Below, in pieces: positions 15,957 to 25,226 of a DNA stretch of 64,000 nt (positions within the stretch are counted from its first letter, which is position 1; each line of letters opens with the position of its first letter). The notes beneath the pieces were generated by a model. The model had not been told where the DNA came from, ran no database searches, and was given only the letters and a program-made list of their open reading frames with translations. A program made the translations under genes and the position numbers. The DNA is from Sphingobium cupriresistens (lineage in GTDB: Bacteria; Pseudomonadota; Alphaproteobacteria; Sphingomonadales; Sphingomonadaceae). The stretch covers positions 18,493 to 82,492 of the forward strand of contig NZ_SEOO01000020.1 of the NCBI RefSeq assembly GCF_004152865.1, read 5' to 3'.

Positions 15957-18344
15957 TCAAAAGCTCTTCTTGACCGTCGCGGTCCATTCGCGCGGACGGC
16001 CAACCGTGCCGGTGACGACGCCGAAGGTGCCGACATTTTCCGCCACGCCATTATAGTAGAATGTGTCGAAGACATTGGTCACGCCCACGCTGAGCGACCA
16101 GTCCTTGTCCGCCGCCTGATAGGTCAGTCGCGCATTGACCAGGCTGGGCGCGTCGATCAGATTATAGGGGTTGTTGACCGAATTATAATAGAAATCGGAG
16201 CGCCAGGACCAGTCGATCCGCGGCGTCAGCGTGCCGTTGCCGCCCAGGTCCGCTTCATATTGCACGCCCGCCGACAACTGCCATTTGCTGATGAACGGCG
16301 CGATCATGTCCTTCGTCACCAGCGTCGCCGGGTTGGTGATCGTCTTATAGTCGAAATCCAGATAGCCGACCGACGCATCGAACGACAGACCGTCCGCCGG
16401 GCGCAGTTGCGCTTCCAGCTCCCATCCGAACACTTCGGCGTCGCCCGCATTGGACGGCACCGAACAGGACAGGACTATGCTTTCCGGGCACTGGTAGCGG
16501 ACGAGCTGCATGTCGTTATATTTGTTGAGGAACACCGCGCCGTTCAGGCGCAGCATGCGGCCAAGCAGATCGGCCTTGAACCCAGCTTCATAGGTGGTCA
16601 GCTTTTCCGGGCCGAATGTCTGGACCTGGTCGGGCGCGGACGGACGCGGATTGATGCCGCCGCCCTTGAAGCCGGTCGATAGCTGGGCGTAGGTCATCAT
16701 TTCGTCCGACCAGCGATAATTGACGCCGATGCGGTAATCGACCCGGTTGCCCTTGAACGTGCCGGTCAGCCCATCCAGCCCGACGAGCAGGAAATTGGGC
16801 GTGAAGAAGGCACCGCTCGGCAAGCTGCCGTCCACATTGCGGCGCGAATAGCGATAGGTCTTCTTGTCGTCGGTATAACGCAGACCGCCGATGATATTGA
16901 AAGCGTCGGTCACATGAAACTCGCCATGGGCGAAGGCCGATATGCTGCGATTCTTGATCACGTCGTCCGACAGGAAATCGAACAACAAGGTCGGGATCTG
17001 GCTGCGGCCCTGAATCGTGTCGGTGGCGTTATAATAGAAGCCGCCGACGGTCAGGTCGACCAGATCGTTGAAATTGGCGCTCAGGCGCAGTTCCTGCGTG
17101 AACTGCTCATGACCGTAGGTGAATTGCTGCAACAGGATCGCGAGCGGCGATCCATCGACGTCGATCGCGCTGGTGCCGTCGGCGCTGCGATAGCCGGTGA
17201 TCGATTTCATCTTCAGACTGTCCGACAGGTCATAGTCGATCGTGCCCGACAGGCCCCATGCCTTGACCGTGCTGGTCGGGCTGGCGGTGAAGCCGCCCGG
17301 CGCGATCTGGGTCGGGATGCCGAATACGGTCGTATAATTGCCGCCGGTCGCATAGGTCGCGTAGGAACTATAGCTCTTCGCCCCGGTCATGAAACGGCTG
17401 TCGAACGGGATGCCTGCGGTCGGATCACCCGCGACATAGCTGCGCACCGACGGATTGTCAGCGTAGAGCAATTTGGTCGCCACCGTCTCGCTCTTGTCCT
17501 TCGACACGTCGGCGACGATGTTGATTTCCAGCGGCGATCCGGCCGGCGCGTAGCGCAGCGCGGCACGCAAGGCCATCACGTCGATCCCGCCTTCGGTGCC
17601 GATCTGGCAGTTCTTGTTGCCGCTGCTGGCCGGGATGCCCGACGTCGGGTTGACGCAGCCATAATCGAGCAGCTTCATATAGCCATCGACATTCTTCGAC
17701 ACGCCCGACACGCGCAGGAACAGGTCGTCGGTCAGCGGAATATTCGCGCTGCCGCGCAGTTCCAGCCGGTCGAACCGGCCATAGGTCGCCTCGCCAAAAC
17801 CGCCGGCCGTGGAATCCGGCTTCTTGCTGAACAATTTCACCGCGCCGCCGACGCTGTTCTTGCCGGCCAGCGTGCCCTGCGGCCCGCGCAGCACCTCGAC
17901 CCGCTCCAGGTCGGTCAGGTCCATGACCGCGCCGAAGGTCGTGCCATAATAGATATCGTCGATATATATGCCGACGCCCGGCTCCAGCGCGAAACTGGCG
18001 TCAAGCTGCCCCACGCCGCGGATAAAGGCGGCCACGGCATTGCCCTGGATGCTAGTCGCGGGGGCCAGAGCGACGTTCGGCGCGAACTGGCCCAGATCGG
18101 TGACGCTGGTCTGGCTGCGCGCCGCCAGCGTATCGGCCGACACCGCGGTGATCGCGATCGGCGTATCCTGCAAATTCTGCGCGCGGAACTGGGCGGTGAC
18201 GATGATGTCGGCTGCGCCGGCCTGATCGGCGGGCTGGTCGGGCGTCGCCGCCTCCTGCGCCAGTGCGGGCGCGGCGATCATCGCCGCCGCCAACGCCAAA
18301 CCCGCTACACGCCCGTGAAACCGGCTCTTCCAGATTGTCGCCAT
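15957..18344 (-). CDS. TonB-dependent outer-membrane receptor
   Basis: A 795-residue receptor: signal peptide ending APALAQ, TonB-box-like DIIVTAQFRAQNLQDTPIAIT, plug domain with GVGIYIDDIYYGT and VEVLRGPQGTLAGKNSVGGAVKLFSKKP, then a beta-barrel ending in TVKKSF with terminal Phe. The start with GGGAGGAAAAGATA before it (18344) is preferred to the ATG six codons upstream. The plug sequence is typical of the large sphingomonad group of receptors for plant-derived compounds rather than siderophores. A TAACGATCGTTA palindrome lies about 180 bases upstream. With the downstream aldehyde dehydrogenase and DoxX it probably handles uptake of an aromatic dimer (inference). Confidence 0.9.
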   Translation of the reverse strand: MATIWKSRFHGRVAGLALAAAMIAAPALAQEAATPDQPADQAGAADIIVTAQFRAQNLQDTPIAITAVSADTLAARSQTSVTDLGQFAPNVALAPATSIQGNAVAAFIRGVGQLDASFALEPGVGIYIDDIYYGTTFGAVMDLTDLERVEVLRGPQGTLAGKNSVGGAVKLFSKKPDSTAGGFGEATYGRFDRLELRGSANIPLTDDLFLRVSGVSKNVDGYMKLLDYGCVNPTSGIPASSGNKNCQIGTEGGIDVMALRAALRYAPAGSPLEINIVADVSKDKSETVATKLLYADNPSVRSYVAGDPTAGIPFDSRFMTGAKSYSSYATYATGGNYTTVFGIPTQIAPGGFTASPTSTVKAWGLSGTIDYDLSDSLKMKSITGYRSADGTSAIDVDGSPLAILLQQFTYGHEQFTQELRLSANFNDLVDLTVGGFYYNATDTIQGRSQIPTLLFDFLSDDVIKNRSISAFAHGEFHVTDAFNIIGGLRYTDDKKTYRYSRRNVDGSLPSGAFFTPNFLLVGLDGLTGTFKGNRVDYRIGVNYRWSDEMMTYAQLSTGFKGGGINPRPSAPDQVQTFGPEKLTTYEAGFKADLLGRMLRLNGAVFLNKYNDMQLVRYQCPESIVLSCSVPSNAGDAEVFGWELEAQLRPADGLSFDASVGYLDFDYKTITNPATLVTKDMIAPFISKWQLSAGVQYEADLGGNGTLTPRIDWSWRSDFYYNSVNNPYNLIDAPSLVNARLTYQAADKDWSLSVGVTNVFDTFYYNGVAENVGTFGVVTGTVGRPREWTATVKKSF

Positions 18345-18525
18345 TATCTTTTCCTCCCTCATATGATGGCCGCCAGGCGCAGGGGAGGAAGCGCCGGACC
18401 AGCCATTACCGGTTCCGGTGGGGGCGGCGCTGTGCGCCTGCCTGCCTTGCCATCCTCTTTGCCCGGCCAGGGCCTTGCGTCTGTTCCGTTCAGGACGGAG
18501 AGGTCTTTGCCTCGCCGTTGTTAAG

Positions 18526-18537
18526 TAACGATCGTTA
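18526..18537. promoter_or_regulatory. TAACGATCGTTA palindromic operator (site 1)
   Basis: A perfect 12-bp palindrome, TAACGATCGTTA, lies between the stilbene dioxygenase stop and the TonB receptor start, both on the minus strand. It recurs, exactly or nearly, at five other promoters of the window. Length and symmetry suit a TetR-family repressor. Confidence 0.7.
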
Positions 18538-18545
18538 GTATTTTG

Positions 18546-20021
18546 TCAAGCGGCTTGGTGCGCCTTCGCGCTCGCCAATTGCGCCGCCGACACCCAGGCG
18601 CCATGGACCTGCGCGCGCATCGGCAGGGGCATCGGCACGCGCGCGACCGGCCCGGCGGCGATGGCGTTTGCGTCCACCACCCAGAGTTCGGACTTAAAAT
18701 CCGCCTCCCCCGCCTGGCGATCGACCACCATCAGCAGCCAGCCGTCATGCCCCGCCTGTGCCGATGGAACATGGACCGGCTCACTGATCGCCATGCCGAA
18801 TTCCAGCTCCATCATGTCGATGCGGCCATTGCCCGGTTCGATCTGCAACAGCGCGTTGAAGGCGAAACCGACCGGGCCGCCCGGCAGCGGCGGACCGCCC
18901 TGCGGGTTCATCGACAGATACCAGGCCGATCGATAGGGCCGCCCCTGGTCCGCATCGCGCAGCCGCGGCATGTCGCCCGGCGGGCCGATCAGCCGCTCCT
19001 CGAACCCGTCTCCCGCCTTCGACAGATCAAAGGTCCAGCGGGTCAGGCCGCCGCTTATCTCGCGCTGGTCGCGCTGGATGCCGCCCGCTTCGCGCATGAA
19101 ACCGAACGCATTGGTGTCCGACAGGCAGAGGTCGAGATGAACGAGATCGCCATCGTCAAAGGCGTTGACAATGTGAAAGGCAGACACGCCCGGCCGCCCG
19201 CGGAACCAGCGCATCTCCGCCACCTTGCCGTCGCGTGGCATGATGCCGACCCAACTGTCCAGATCTTGCTGATGCGCCCAATGCGCGCCGCCCGACTTCA
19301 ACCGGTCGAGATCGGCCGTGGTCGGAAAAATCGGGAAGATGGCATATTGCTGCGTGATTGCGAAATCATGGATGGTCGAGCAATAGGGCTGATCAAACCA
19401 GTGTTCCGACACCAGATTGCCGTCCCGGTCGGCCACACCATAGGCCACCTTGGTCGAACACAGCCCGTCCGCTTCATAGCCGAAGAAGAACATCTCCCCG
19501 GTGTGCGGGTCGACGCGCGGATGCGCGGTGAAGGTCTGCGACGTGAAGGCGCCATGATAATTCCACCGGCCGATCGTCTCCAGCGTGTCGGGATCGACCT
19601 CATAGCCAAGGCCATCCTCCTTGGTCATCAACAGTCGCCCGCCATGCCAGACCGGCGTGGTGTTCGCGACGGTGCGGTCGCGGCCGGCCACGGCGGGATC
19701 GTCGGTGAAGGGGTTGCGATAGCGACCGAACAGAGCGCGCCGGGCGTCCTTTTCCAGCGCGTGGCGCTCGGTTTCGACATAGCGGATGGCATAATCCACC
19801 TTGCCCCCCTGGATGGTGAATTTCGCGACCATGCCGTCGCCCGACAGCACTATATCGTCATCGAACATCGGGGCATGGGCGGGGTCCGGGACAGCGCGGA
19901 AAAAGGCGCCGTCTATCTCTGCGGGGATTGCGCCGATGACGTCCAGATTGCGGGCGGCCCATTCGATGCCGACGGGTGTGTTCAATCCGACAAAATGAAT
20001 GGTCTGGGGATAGGCTGGCAT
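18546..20021 (-). CDS. Lignostilbene alpha,beta-dioxygenase (carotenoid oxygenase family)
   Basis: A 491-residue seven-bladed propeller, non-heme Fe(II) dioxygenase. The four iron histidines are His167 (TAHPRVD), His218 (STIHDF), His283 (AFHIVNAFDDGD) and His473 (QVHGAWV). The residues that grip the 4-hydroxyl of the stilbene in characterised enzymes such as NOV1 and LsdA appear as Tyr101 and Lys134-Glu135. This points to a stilbene cleaver rather than a carotenoid one. It would split lignostilbene-type dimers into two aromatic aldehydes (vanillin from lignostilbene). The start MPAYPQTIHF follows GAGAGGAACATCGAGGCC. A GTAACAATCGTTAC operator lies 34 bases upstream. Confidence 0.88.
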   Translation of the reverse strand: MPAYPQTIHFVGLNTPVGIEWAARNLDVIGAIPAEIDGAFFRAVPDPAHAPMFDDDIVLSGDGMVAKFTIQGGKVDYAIRYVETERHALEKDARRALFGRYRNPFTDDPAVAGRDRTVANTTPVWHGGRLLMTKEDGLGYEVDPDTLETIGRWNYHGAFTSQTFTAHPRVDPHTGEMFFFGYEADGLCSTKVAYGVADRDGNLVSEHWFDQPYCSTIHDFAITQQYAIFPIFPTTADLDRLKSGGAHWAHQQDLDSWVGIMPRDGKVAEMRWFRGRPGVSAFHIVNAFDDGDLVHLDLCLSDTNAFGFMREAGGIQRDQREISGGLTRWTFDLSKAGDGFEERLIGPPGDMPRLRDADQGRPYRSAWYLSMNPQGGPPLPGGPVGFAFNALLQIEPGNGRIDMMELEFGMAISEPVHVPSAQAGHDGWLLMVVDRQAGEADFKSELWVVDANAIAAGPVARVPMPLPMRAQVHGAWVSAAQLASAKAHQAA

Positions 20022-20054
20022 GGCCTCGATGTTCCTCTCATATCTCGACTCATA

Positions 20055-20068
20055 GTAACAATCGTTAC
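20055..20068. promoter_or_regulatory. Variant TAAC-N4-GTTA operator (site 2)
   Basis: GTAACAATCGTTAC differs from the perfect palindrome by one base. It lies in the 79-base gap upstream of the stilbene dioxygenase start, and on the other side of it is the end of cobU on the same strand. The position suits repression of the dioxygenase promoter. Confidence 0.6.
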
Positions 20069-20100
20069 TGTTGTTGCCAAGCGGAGAGTATAAGACGCCG

Positions 20101-20607
20101 TCAGCGCAGCCGCATCGGCAAGCCGGCGGCCAGGAACATCGCTTCGTCGGAACAGGCCGCCACCGCCTGGTTGATGGTGCCCGCGACATCCCGGAACCGT
20201 CGCGCGAGCACATTGTCCGGCACTATACCCAACCCCACCTCGTTCGCGACCAGGATCACCTGCCCCCGCGCCTGTCGAAGCGCCGCAACGAAAGCAGCCA
20301 CCGCTTCATCGATGTCCCGCTCCGCCATCATCAGGTTGGATGCCCAAAGGGTGAGACAGTCGATCAGCAATATGCGCTCCGGGCGTGATTCCCTCTGCAC
20401 GATCGCCGCAAGCGCGATCGGTTCCTCGATCGTGCGCCAGCGGTCGCCGCGCTCCGCCCTGTGGCGCGTGATACGGCTGTCCATTTCGCTGTCCAGCGCC
20501 TGAGCGGTCGCGACGAACAGGCAATCGCCCGACATGGCTTCGGCGCGGGCGAGCGCATAGCGGCTTTTGCCTGATCGTGCGCCACCTAGCACCAACAAAA
20601 TCGTCAT
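20101..20607 (-). CDS. cobU: Adenosylcobinamide kinase / cobinamide-phosphate guanylyltransferase
   Basis: A 168-residue bifunctional enzyme that phosphorylates adenosylcobinamide and then attaches GMP, in assembly of the cobalamin nucleotide loop. The P-loop GGARSGKS covers residues 8-15. The RITRHRAERGDRWRTIEEP stretch contains His49, equivalent to the guanylylated histidine. DCLTLW is the conserved middle motif, and VANEVGLGIVP follows. It is also called cobP in the aerobic nomenclature. It is the last gene of the riboswitch-led operon; its ATG overlaps the cbiB stop by four bases. Confidence 0.93.
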   Translation of the reverse strand: MTILLVLGGARSGKSRYALARAEAMSGDCLFVATAQALDSEMDSRITRHRAERGDRWRTIEEPIALAAIVQRESRPERILLIDCLTLWASNLMMAERDIDEAVAAFVAALRQARGQVILVANEVGLGIVPDNVLARRFRDVAGTINQAVAACSDEAMFLAAGLPMRLR

Positions 20608-21545
20608 AAGTCACACCATGCGAAGGGGGCGGCCGCCAGCCCAAGGAGCAGACAGGCGCGCAGATAGATGCGCAAGGCCGCATGGAGATCGGCGGCGGCG
20701 AGATGTAATCGGCCCGATCCGATCCACGGCTTGTCCTGCGACACGCCATCATAGGCTATCGGCCCCGCCAGCCGAACGTCAAGCGCACCCGCCATCGCCG
20801 CCTCCGGCCAACCCGCATTGGGGGATGCGTGGCGATGCGCGTCGCGCAACATGATGCGCAAGCCCCGTCCGGCACTCAGGCACAGCAACGAGCCGGACAG
20901 ACGCGCGGGGATCAGATTGAGCAAATCGTCGAGCCGCGCCGCCGCCCAACCGAAGGCGCGCCATCGTTCCTCGCGATGGCCGATCAAGCTGTCGGCGGTA
21001 TTGATCGCCTTATAGGCCCACAGGCCGGGCAAGCCACCCATGGCCAGCCAGAAGAGCGGCGCCATCACGCCATCGCAGAAGCTTTCGGCCAGGCTCTCGA
21101 TCGCGGCGCGCGCGATGCCCGCGCTATCGAGCCGATCGGTATCGCGGCCCACGATCATGGCGACGGCCATACGCGCCGCACCAAGATCGCCCGCCTGCAA
21201 GGGCGCCGCCACCGCGCGGACATGCCGGTAGAGACTGCCCGCCGCCATGCCCGGCACGGCGCATAGCATGATGAAAATCCAGGCCCAGCGTCCCGCAATG
21301 CGATGCAGGCCCCATTGCAGCAAAAGCCCCGCCACGGTCGCGACGACAAGCAACAGAAGCACGCAGCCGATACCCGCCACATATCGCGTCCAATCGGCCA
21401 ATTCCGGCCGGTTCCAGCGCCGATCGCACCAGACGATGATCGCCGCGAAAATGCCCACCGGATGGCCGATGCGCCGATTCAGCGCATCGGGCCAGCCGAT
21501 CGCCCCCTCAATCGCCAACGCCAGCAAAGCCACAGGTTCAGCCAT
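20604..21545 (-). CDS. cbiB: Adenosylcobinamide-phosphate synthase (CbiB/CobD)
   Basis: A 313-residue integral membrane protein that joins aminopropanol phosphate to adenosylcobyric acid. Several hydrophobic helices are visible (about 1-16, 54-80, 85-105, 160-180 and the C-terminus). Family motifs are GHPVG, IVGRDT, ARAAIESLAESFCDGVMAPLFW, AYKAINTADSLIGH, RLDDLLNLIPARL, and AHRHASPNAGWPEAAMAGAL near the end. The start overlaps the threonine-phosphate decarboxylase gene by eight bases. In aerobic nomenclature it is CobD, a name shared with the next enzyme in the other nomenclature. Confidence 0.93.
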   Translation of the reverse strand: MAEPVALLALAIEGAIGWPDALNRRIGHPVGIFAAIIVWCDRRWNRPELADWTRYVAGIGCVLLLLVVATVAGLLLQWGLHRIAGRWAWIFIMLCAVPGMAAGSLYRHVRAVAAPLQAGDLGAARMAVAMIVGRDTDRLDSAGIARAAIESLAESFCDGVMAPLFWLAMGGLPGLWAYKAINTADSLIGHREERWRAFGWAAARLDDLLNLIPARLSGSLLCLSAGRGLRIMLRDAHRHASPNAGWPEAAMAGALDVRLAGPIAYDGVSQDKPWIGSGRLHLAAADLHAALRIYLRACLLLGLAAAPFAWCDL

Positions 21546-22527
21546 CGGTCAGCGCCCGATCCAGCCGCGCCAGCGCAGCGGCGTCGCGGGGCAGCCCGAT
21601 CCTCAGCCAGCGCGGATTTTCGTCGAACGGCCGGGTCAGGATCGCGCACCGGGCCAAATGATCGAACAATGCCGCGGCATCCTCGGCAACGATCAGGCGA
21701 AACAGCGGACAAGCGCCTTGCGGACTCAGGCCGCGCGCGCGCAAGAGCTGGTCCAGCGCCGCCCCCTGTTCGATCAGCTGCGCCCGCGTGGTGGTGATCC
21801 AGTCGCGATCCGCATAGGCACTCGCGCCGATGACCAGCGCTGCGGTTGATAGGGGCCAACTGCCCAGCCGTTCGCGAAACCGTGCGATGATCGCGCGCGG
21901 CCCGATTACAAAGCCCAGTCGCACGCCCGCCAAGCCGAAAAATTTGCCGAAAGAACGAAAGATGATGAGCCGCCGGTCGTCCGCGACACGATCCGCCATG
22001 CTGATAGCCGGCAGGCTGTCGGCAAAGGCTTCGTCCAGCACCAGCCAGCCGTCACTTGCCCCCTGCCGCTCCAGCAGCCCGTCTAGCGCCGCCCTGTCCA
22101 GCAGGCGCCCGTCGGGATTGTTGGGATTGGCGAGCAGCAGTATCTTGCCGTCCGGCAAGGCGGAATCATCGACGCCGGGGGTGAAGGCGATACTGTCCGG
22201 ATGGATGTCGCGATGGGTGCGGTAACAGGCTGCGCCGTGCACGATAGCGCCGGATATGATGCCGCTCAGTGAGCGCAAGCCCGCCTCGCTTCCCGGCAGC
22301 GCGCACAGATAAGCGGGATCGACGCCGAAATGCCGCGCCGCGTTCTGCTCCAGCGCGGCCAGTTGTGCGTCACCGGGCAAGGCGCGCCAGTCGATCGCGG
22401 GCGCCTGTTCGACCGGCCAGCCATTGGGATTGATCCCGGTCGACAGGTCGATCCAAGATGCCTGCCCCTCGCCGAACCACCGCCGCGCGTCGTCCAGCTT
22501 CCCGCCATGATGGGTCCAGCGCGTCAT
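21538..22527 (-). CDS. cobD: Threonine-phosphate decarboxylase-like aminotransferase-fold enzyme
   Basis: A 329-residue PLP enzyme of fold type I that supplies aminopropanol phosphate for the cobalamin side chain (CobD in Salmonella, CobC in the Pseudomonas scheme). The start MTRWTHHGGKL overlaps the cobS stop as ATGA; earlier in-frame starts lie inside cobS. Key marks are LSTGINPNGWP, ANPNNPDGR, the PLP-pyridine Asp165 in VLDEAFAD, the Schiff-base Lys195 in FRSFGKFFGLAG, and a final Arg in RWLRIGLP for the substrate carboxylate or phosphate. Confidence 0.9.
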   Translation of the reverse strand: MTRWTHHGGKLDDARRWFGEGQASWIDLSTGINPNGWPVEQAPAIDWRALPGDAQLAALEQNAARHFGVDPAYLCALPGSEAGLRSLSGIISGAIVHGAACYRTHRDIHPDSIAFTPGVDDSALPDGKILLLANPNNPDGRLLDRAALDGLLERQGASDGWLVLDEAFADSLPAISMADRVADDRRLIIFRSFGKFFGLAGVRLGFVIGPRAIIARFRERLGSWPLSTAALVIGASAYADRDWITTTRAQLIEQGAALDQLLRARGLSPQGACPLFRLIVAEDAAALFDHLARCAILTRPFDENPRWLRIGLPRDAAALARLDRALTDG

Positions 22528-23243
22528 GACGCTCGCGCCCACACGATAACTGCGAGCAGAAGGCCGCTTTCCAGCAATTCGATACCCGCGCCATGGCTGT
22601 CGCCGGAAATGCCGCCGATGCGCGTGAGTATCCACCAGCCCCATAATCCGGCCAGCGGCGCCATAGCCAGCAGCGCCGGCGCCCAGAAAGCGACGGCGAG
22701 CAGCATGATACCCCATAGCGCCAGATCGACAGGGCGGATGATCACGGCAAACCGCGCGCCAAGGCCGTCATGCAGGGGAGGCAGCCAGCGACTCCAGATC
22801 AGCGGACCGATCCGCGCGGCGAACGGGATCAGCAACAGCGGGCCAAATGCCGCGGCCTGCACAAGGCCATGGAGCAGCACCAGCTTTGCGATCAGTTGCA
22901 GCGCCACCGCCGTTGCGCCCATGGCCCCGACATGCGGATCGGCCAGCACGGCCAGCAAGCGTTCGCGATCCCGGTGGGCGGCGCCCTTTGCGTCGGCGAG
23001 GTCGGCCAGTCCATCCAGATGCAGCGCACCGGTCACCCAGACCCACGCCAGCAGCGCGAGCAGCGCGCCGGTCCACGCGTCGATCCGGGCGCCGGCCCAT
23101 GCCGCGCCGGCCACCAGCCCGCCGATCATCAGGCCCGCCGCCGGGAACCAGCGCATCGCGGCGGCGAACGCCGTCCCGTCCGCCTCCACCCTCGGCAGGG
23201 GCAATCGCGTCAGAAATTGCAGCGCAAGGATCAAGCCCTTCAT
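22524..23243 (-). CDS. cobS: Cobalamin synthase (adenosylcobinamide-GDP ribazoletransferase)
   Basis: A 239-residue membrane enzyme that joins adenosylcobinamide-GDP with alpha-ribazole (phosphate), the last step of the nucleotide loop. The start MKGLILALQFLTRLPLPR is typical of the family and overlaps the cobC stop as ATGA. The conserved segments FPAAGLMIGG and LHLDGLADLADAKGA carry the metal-binding Asp residues. Several transmembrane helices follow. It belongs to the coupled btuB-cobU operon. Confidence 0.92.
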   Translation of the reverse strand: MKGLILALQFLTRLPLPRVEADGTAFAAAMRWFPAAGLMIGGLVAGAAWAGARIDAWTGALLALLAWVWVTGALHLDGLADLADAKGAAHRDRERLLAVLADPHVGAMGATAVALQLIAKLVLLHGLVQAAAFGPLLLIPFAARIGPLIWSRWLPPLHDGLGARFAVIIRPVDLALWGIMLLAVAFWAPALLAMAPLAGLWGWWILTRIGGISGDSHGAGIELLESGLLLAVIVWARAS

Positions 23244-23809
23244 GTCACCAACCCCACAAGCTGCGCCCAGGGCCGGTCGCCCGGCCAGAGGCGCAGCGTG
23301 AGGCAGGCGGCATAGGGCAGATCGACTGTCCAGACCTGACGCTGGTCGAAGCCGCACAATGCCGCCAGCGCCGCGCGCATCGCGCCGCCATGGGTCACGA
23401 CCAGCGTCGGTCGGCGCGGAAGAGCGGCGATCGCCTCACCGACCCGCGCTACCAGCGCAGACCAGCGCTCGCCTCCGGGGGGCGGACAGGCGTCGGGGTC
23501 AGCGTGGAAACACGCAAGCGACGACTGATCCAGCGTCGCCGGATCGGCGCCGTCCCAGGCGCCGAAGTCCAGTTCCCGCCAGCGCGGGTCGGTCCGCGGC
23601 GCGATGCCGCGCTGCGCAGCGATGGCGGTCGCCGCCTGGCGCGCGCGCGTCAGGTCGGACGATGATATGACTTCCACCTCCAGCCTATGGGCGCGCGCCA
23701 CGCAGGCAGCGATGCCTGCATCGGTGGCGGGCCAGTCGGCATGTCCCAGCAATCGCCCGGTCAATTCGGGCGCCCCATGTCGCATCAGATGGAGCAGCGT
23801 GCCGCTCAT
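23240..23809 (-). CDS. cobC: Alpha-ribazole phosphatase, histidine phosphatase family
   Basis: A 189-residue phosphoglycerate-mutase-type phosphatase. The catalytic RHG (Arg10-His11-Gly12, in LLHLMRHGAPE) and the second His in VVTHGGAMRA are intact, with REL(D)FGAWDG for the acid. It removes the phosphate from alpha-ribazole phosphate or cobalamin phosphate. Overlaps of four bases with the genes on both sides show it is a coupled part of the cobalamin operon, which supports the cobC role over a general phosphatase. Confidence 0.88.
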   Translation of the reverse strand: MSGTLLHLMRHGAPELTGRLLGHADWPATDAGIAACVARAHRLEVEVISSSDLTRARQAATAIAAQRGIAPRTDPRWRELDFGAWDGADPATLDQSSLACFHADPDACPPPGGERWSALVARVGEAIAALPRRPTLVVTHGGAMRAALAALCGFDQRQVWTVDLPYAACLTLRLWPGDRPWAQLVGLVT

Positions 23810-24822
23810 CCGCCCGCCGACACGCCCGCATCGGCGAAGGTCGCCATCTGGTCATGCGCCGCCAGCGCGGTGCGGATCACCGCCACCGCCACTGCGCCGC
23901 CGCTACCCTCGCCCAACCGCATGTCGAGGTCGAGCAATGGCCTCAGCCCCAGCCGGTCGAGCAGCCGCCCGTGACCCGCCTCGGCGGATCGATGTCCGGC
24001 AATAATATGATCGGTGATCGTAGGCATGGCCACCGCCAGCGGCGCCAGCGCCGCCGCACAGATGAACCCGTCGAGCACCACCGGCACATGACGATGCCGC
24101 GCCGCCAACATGGCACCGGCAATGGCGACGATCTCCCGCCCGCCAACCCGGCGCAACGTCTCGAACGGCGTCATCGGGGCGTCTGCGTGATAGGCCATGG
24201 CGAGTTCGACCACCTGTCGCTTCATCGCCAGGCCATGCGCATCGACACCGGTCCCCGCGCCGACCCATTCCCTCGCGCTGCCGCCAAAGCTGCGCTGGCA
24301 CAAAGCCGCAGCGGCGGTGCTGTTGCCGATGCCCATCTCGCCCAGCAGCAGCAGGTCCAGGCCCGGATCGACCATGTCCGCGCCGCAATTGAGCGCCGCC
24401 AGACAATCCGCCTGGCTCATCGCCGCAGCGACGGTGAAATCCTCGGTCGGGCGGTCGAGGTCGATCGGCACGACATGCAGATCCAGCCCGGCTGCGCCCG
24501 CCAGCGCGTTGATGGCGGCCCCCCCTGCGGCGAAATTCGCGACCATCTGCGCCGTCACTATGGGCGGAAAGGCGCTGACGCCATGCCGCGTCACGCCATG
24601 ATTGCCCGCAAAGACCGCTGCCCGGCCGCGATCGATATGCGGGCGCGCGCGCCGTTGCCAGCCGGCCAGGAAGATGGCGATCTCCTCCAGCCGACCCAAA
24701 GATCCGGCCGGTTTTGTCAATTGCCCCTGACGCGCTGCGGCAGCGGCGCGGCAGGCCAGGTCGGCCCGCGGCAGGGACGCCAGCGCGTCGTCGAACGCCG
24801 CCTCGGTGGGAAACAGGCTCAT
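23806..24822 (-). CDS. cobT: Nicotinate-nucleotide:dimethylbenzimidazole phosphoribosyltransferase
   Basis: A 338-residue enzyme that makes alpha-ribazole phosphate from dimethylbenzimidazole and nicotinate mononucleotide. Characteristic stretches are LTKPAGSLGRLEEIA, FAGNHGVTRHGVSAFP, MVANFAAGGAAINALA, GEMGIGNSTAAAAL and the C-terminal RLGEGSGGAVAV with catalytic Glu305. It is full length. The stop overlaps cobC and the start overlaps the DUF1636 gene, both as ATGA. Confidence 0.94.
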   Translation of the reverse strand: MSLFPTEAAFDDALASLPRADLACRAAAAARQGQLTKPAGSLGRLEEIAIFLAGWQRRARPHIDRGRAAVFAGNHGVTRHGVSAFPPIVTAQMVANFAAGGAAINALAGAAGLDLHVVPIDLDRPTEDFTVAAAMSQADCLAALNCGADMVDPGLDLLLLGEMGIGNSTAAAALCQRSFGGSAREWVGAGTGVDAHGLAMKRQVVELAMAYHADAPMTPFETLRRVGGREIVAIAGAMLAARHRHVPVVLDGFICAAALAPLAVAMPTITDHIIAGHRSAEAGHGRLLDRLGLRPLLDLDMRLGEGSGGAVAVAVIRTALAAHDQMATFADAGVSAGG

Positions 24823-25226
24823 GTGGCGACGAACCCGGCAGGCGGCAGACGCACGATGAAGTGGCCCTTCACCCCTTGCGGCCAGTCGGCATAAGGCACC
24901 TGGCCATGGGCGCTCGCGGCATGATGCGCCGCATAGTCGAGGATCGCGCGCGCGGTATCCTCGTCAGGCGTAAAGCGCCCCAGCACATAACCGATCTTCC
25001 CCGGCGCCCGCAGATGGACGGCGCAATGGTCGGAACAGGCGAAGAGGCAGGGCATGTCCTGCACCGCCACCCCGTCATAGCGGTCCGACCCGGCCTTCAC
25101 CCGGCGCAGCGCCTCCGCCAGCCGCGCACCGCCGCGCACGCCATCGGCATCTTCCCGCTGCCCCGGCGAGTGGCGGCAACTGCTGCACACCACCACCGCC
25201 GGACCATCCTCGACCGCGCGCAACAT
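24819..25226 (-). CDS. DUF1636 metal-binding protein in cobalamin operon
   Basis: A 135-residue protein of the DUF1636 family, which is usually found next to cobalamin genes. It has cysteine motifs VCSSCRHSP near the start and MPCLFACSDHCAVHL in the middle, which together look like a ferredoxin-like or thioredoxin-fold metal/cluster site. The start MLRAVEDGP overlaps the upstream stop by one base (TGATG). Its role is unproven; a part in cobalt handling or corrinoid reduction fits the position between a membrane protein and cobT. Confidence 0.8.
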   Translation of the reverse strand: MLRAVEDGPAVVVCSSCRHSPGQREDADGVRGGARLAEALRRVKAGSDRYDGVAVQDMPCLFACSDHCAVHLRAPGKIGYVLGRFTPDEDTARAILDYAAHHAASAHGQVPYADWPQGVKGHFIVRLPPAGFVAT

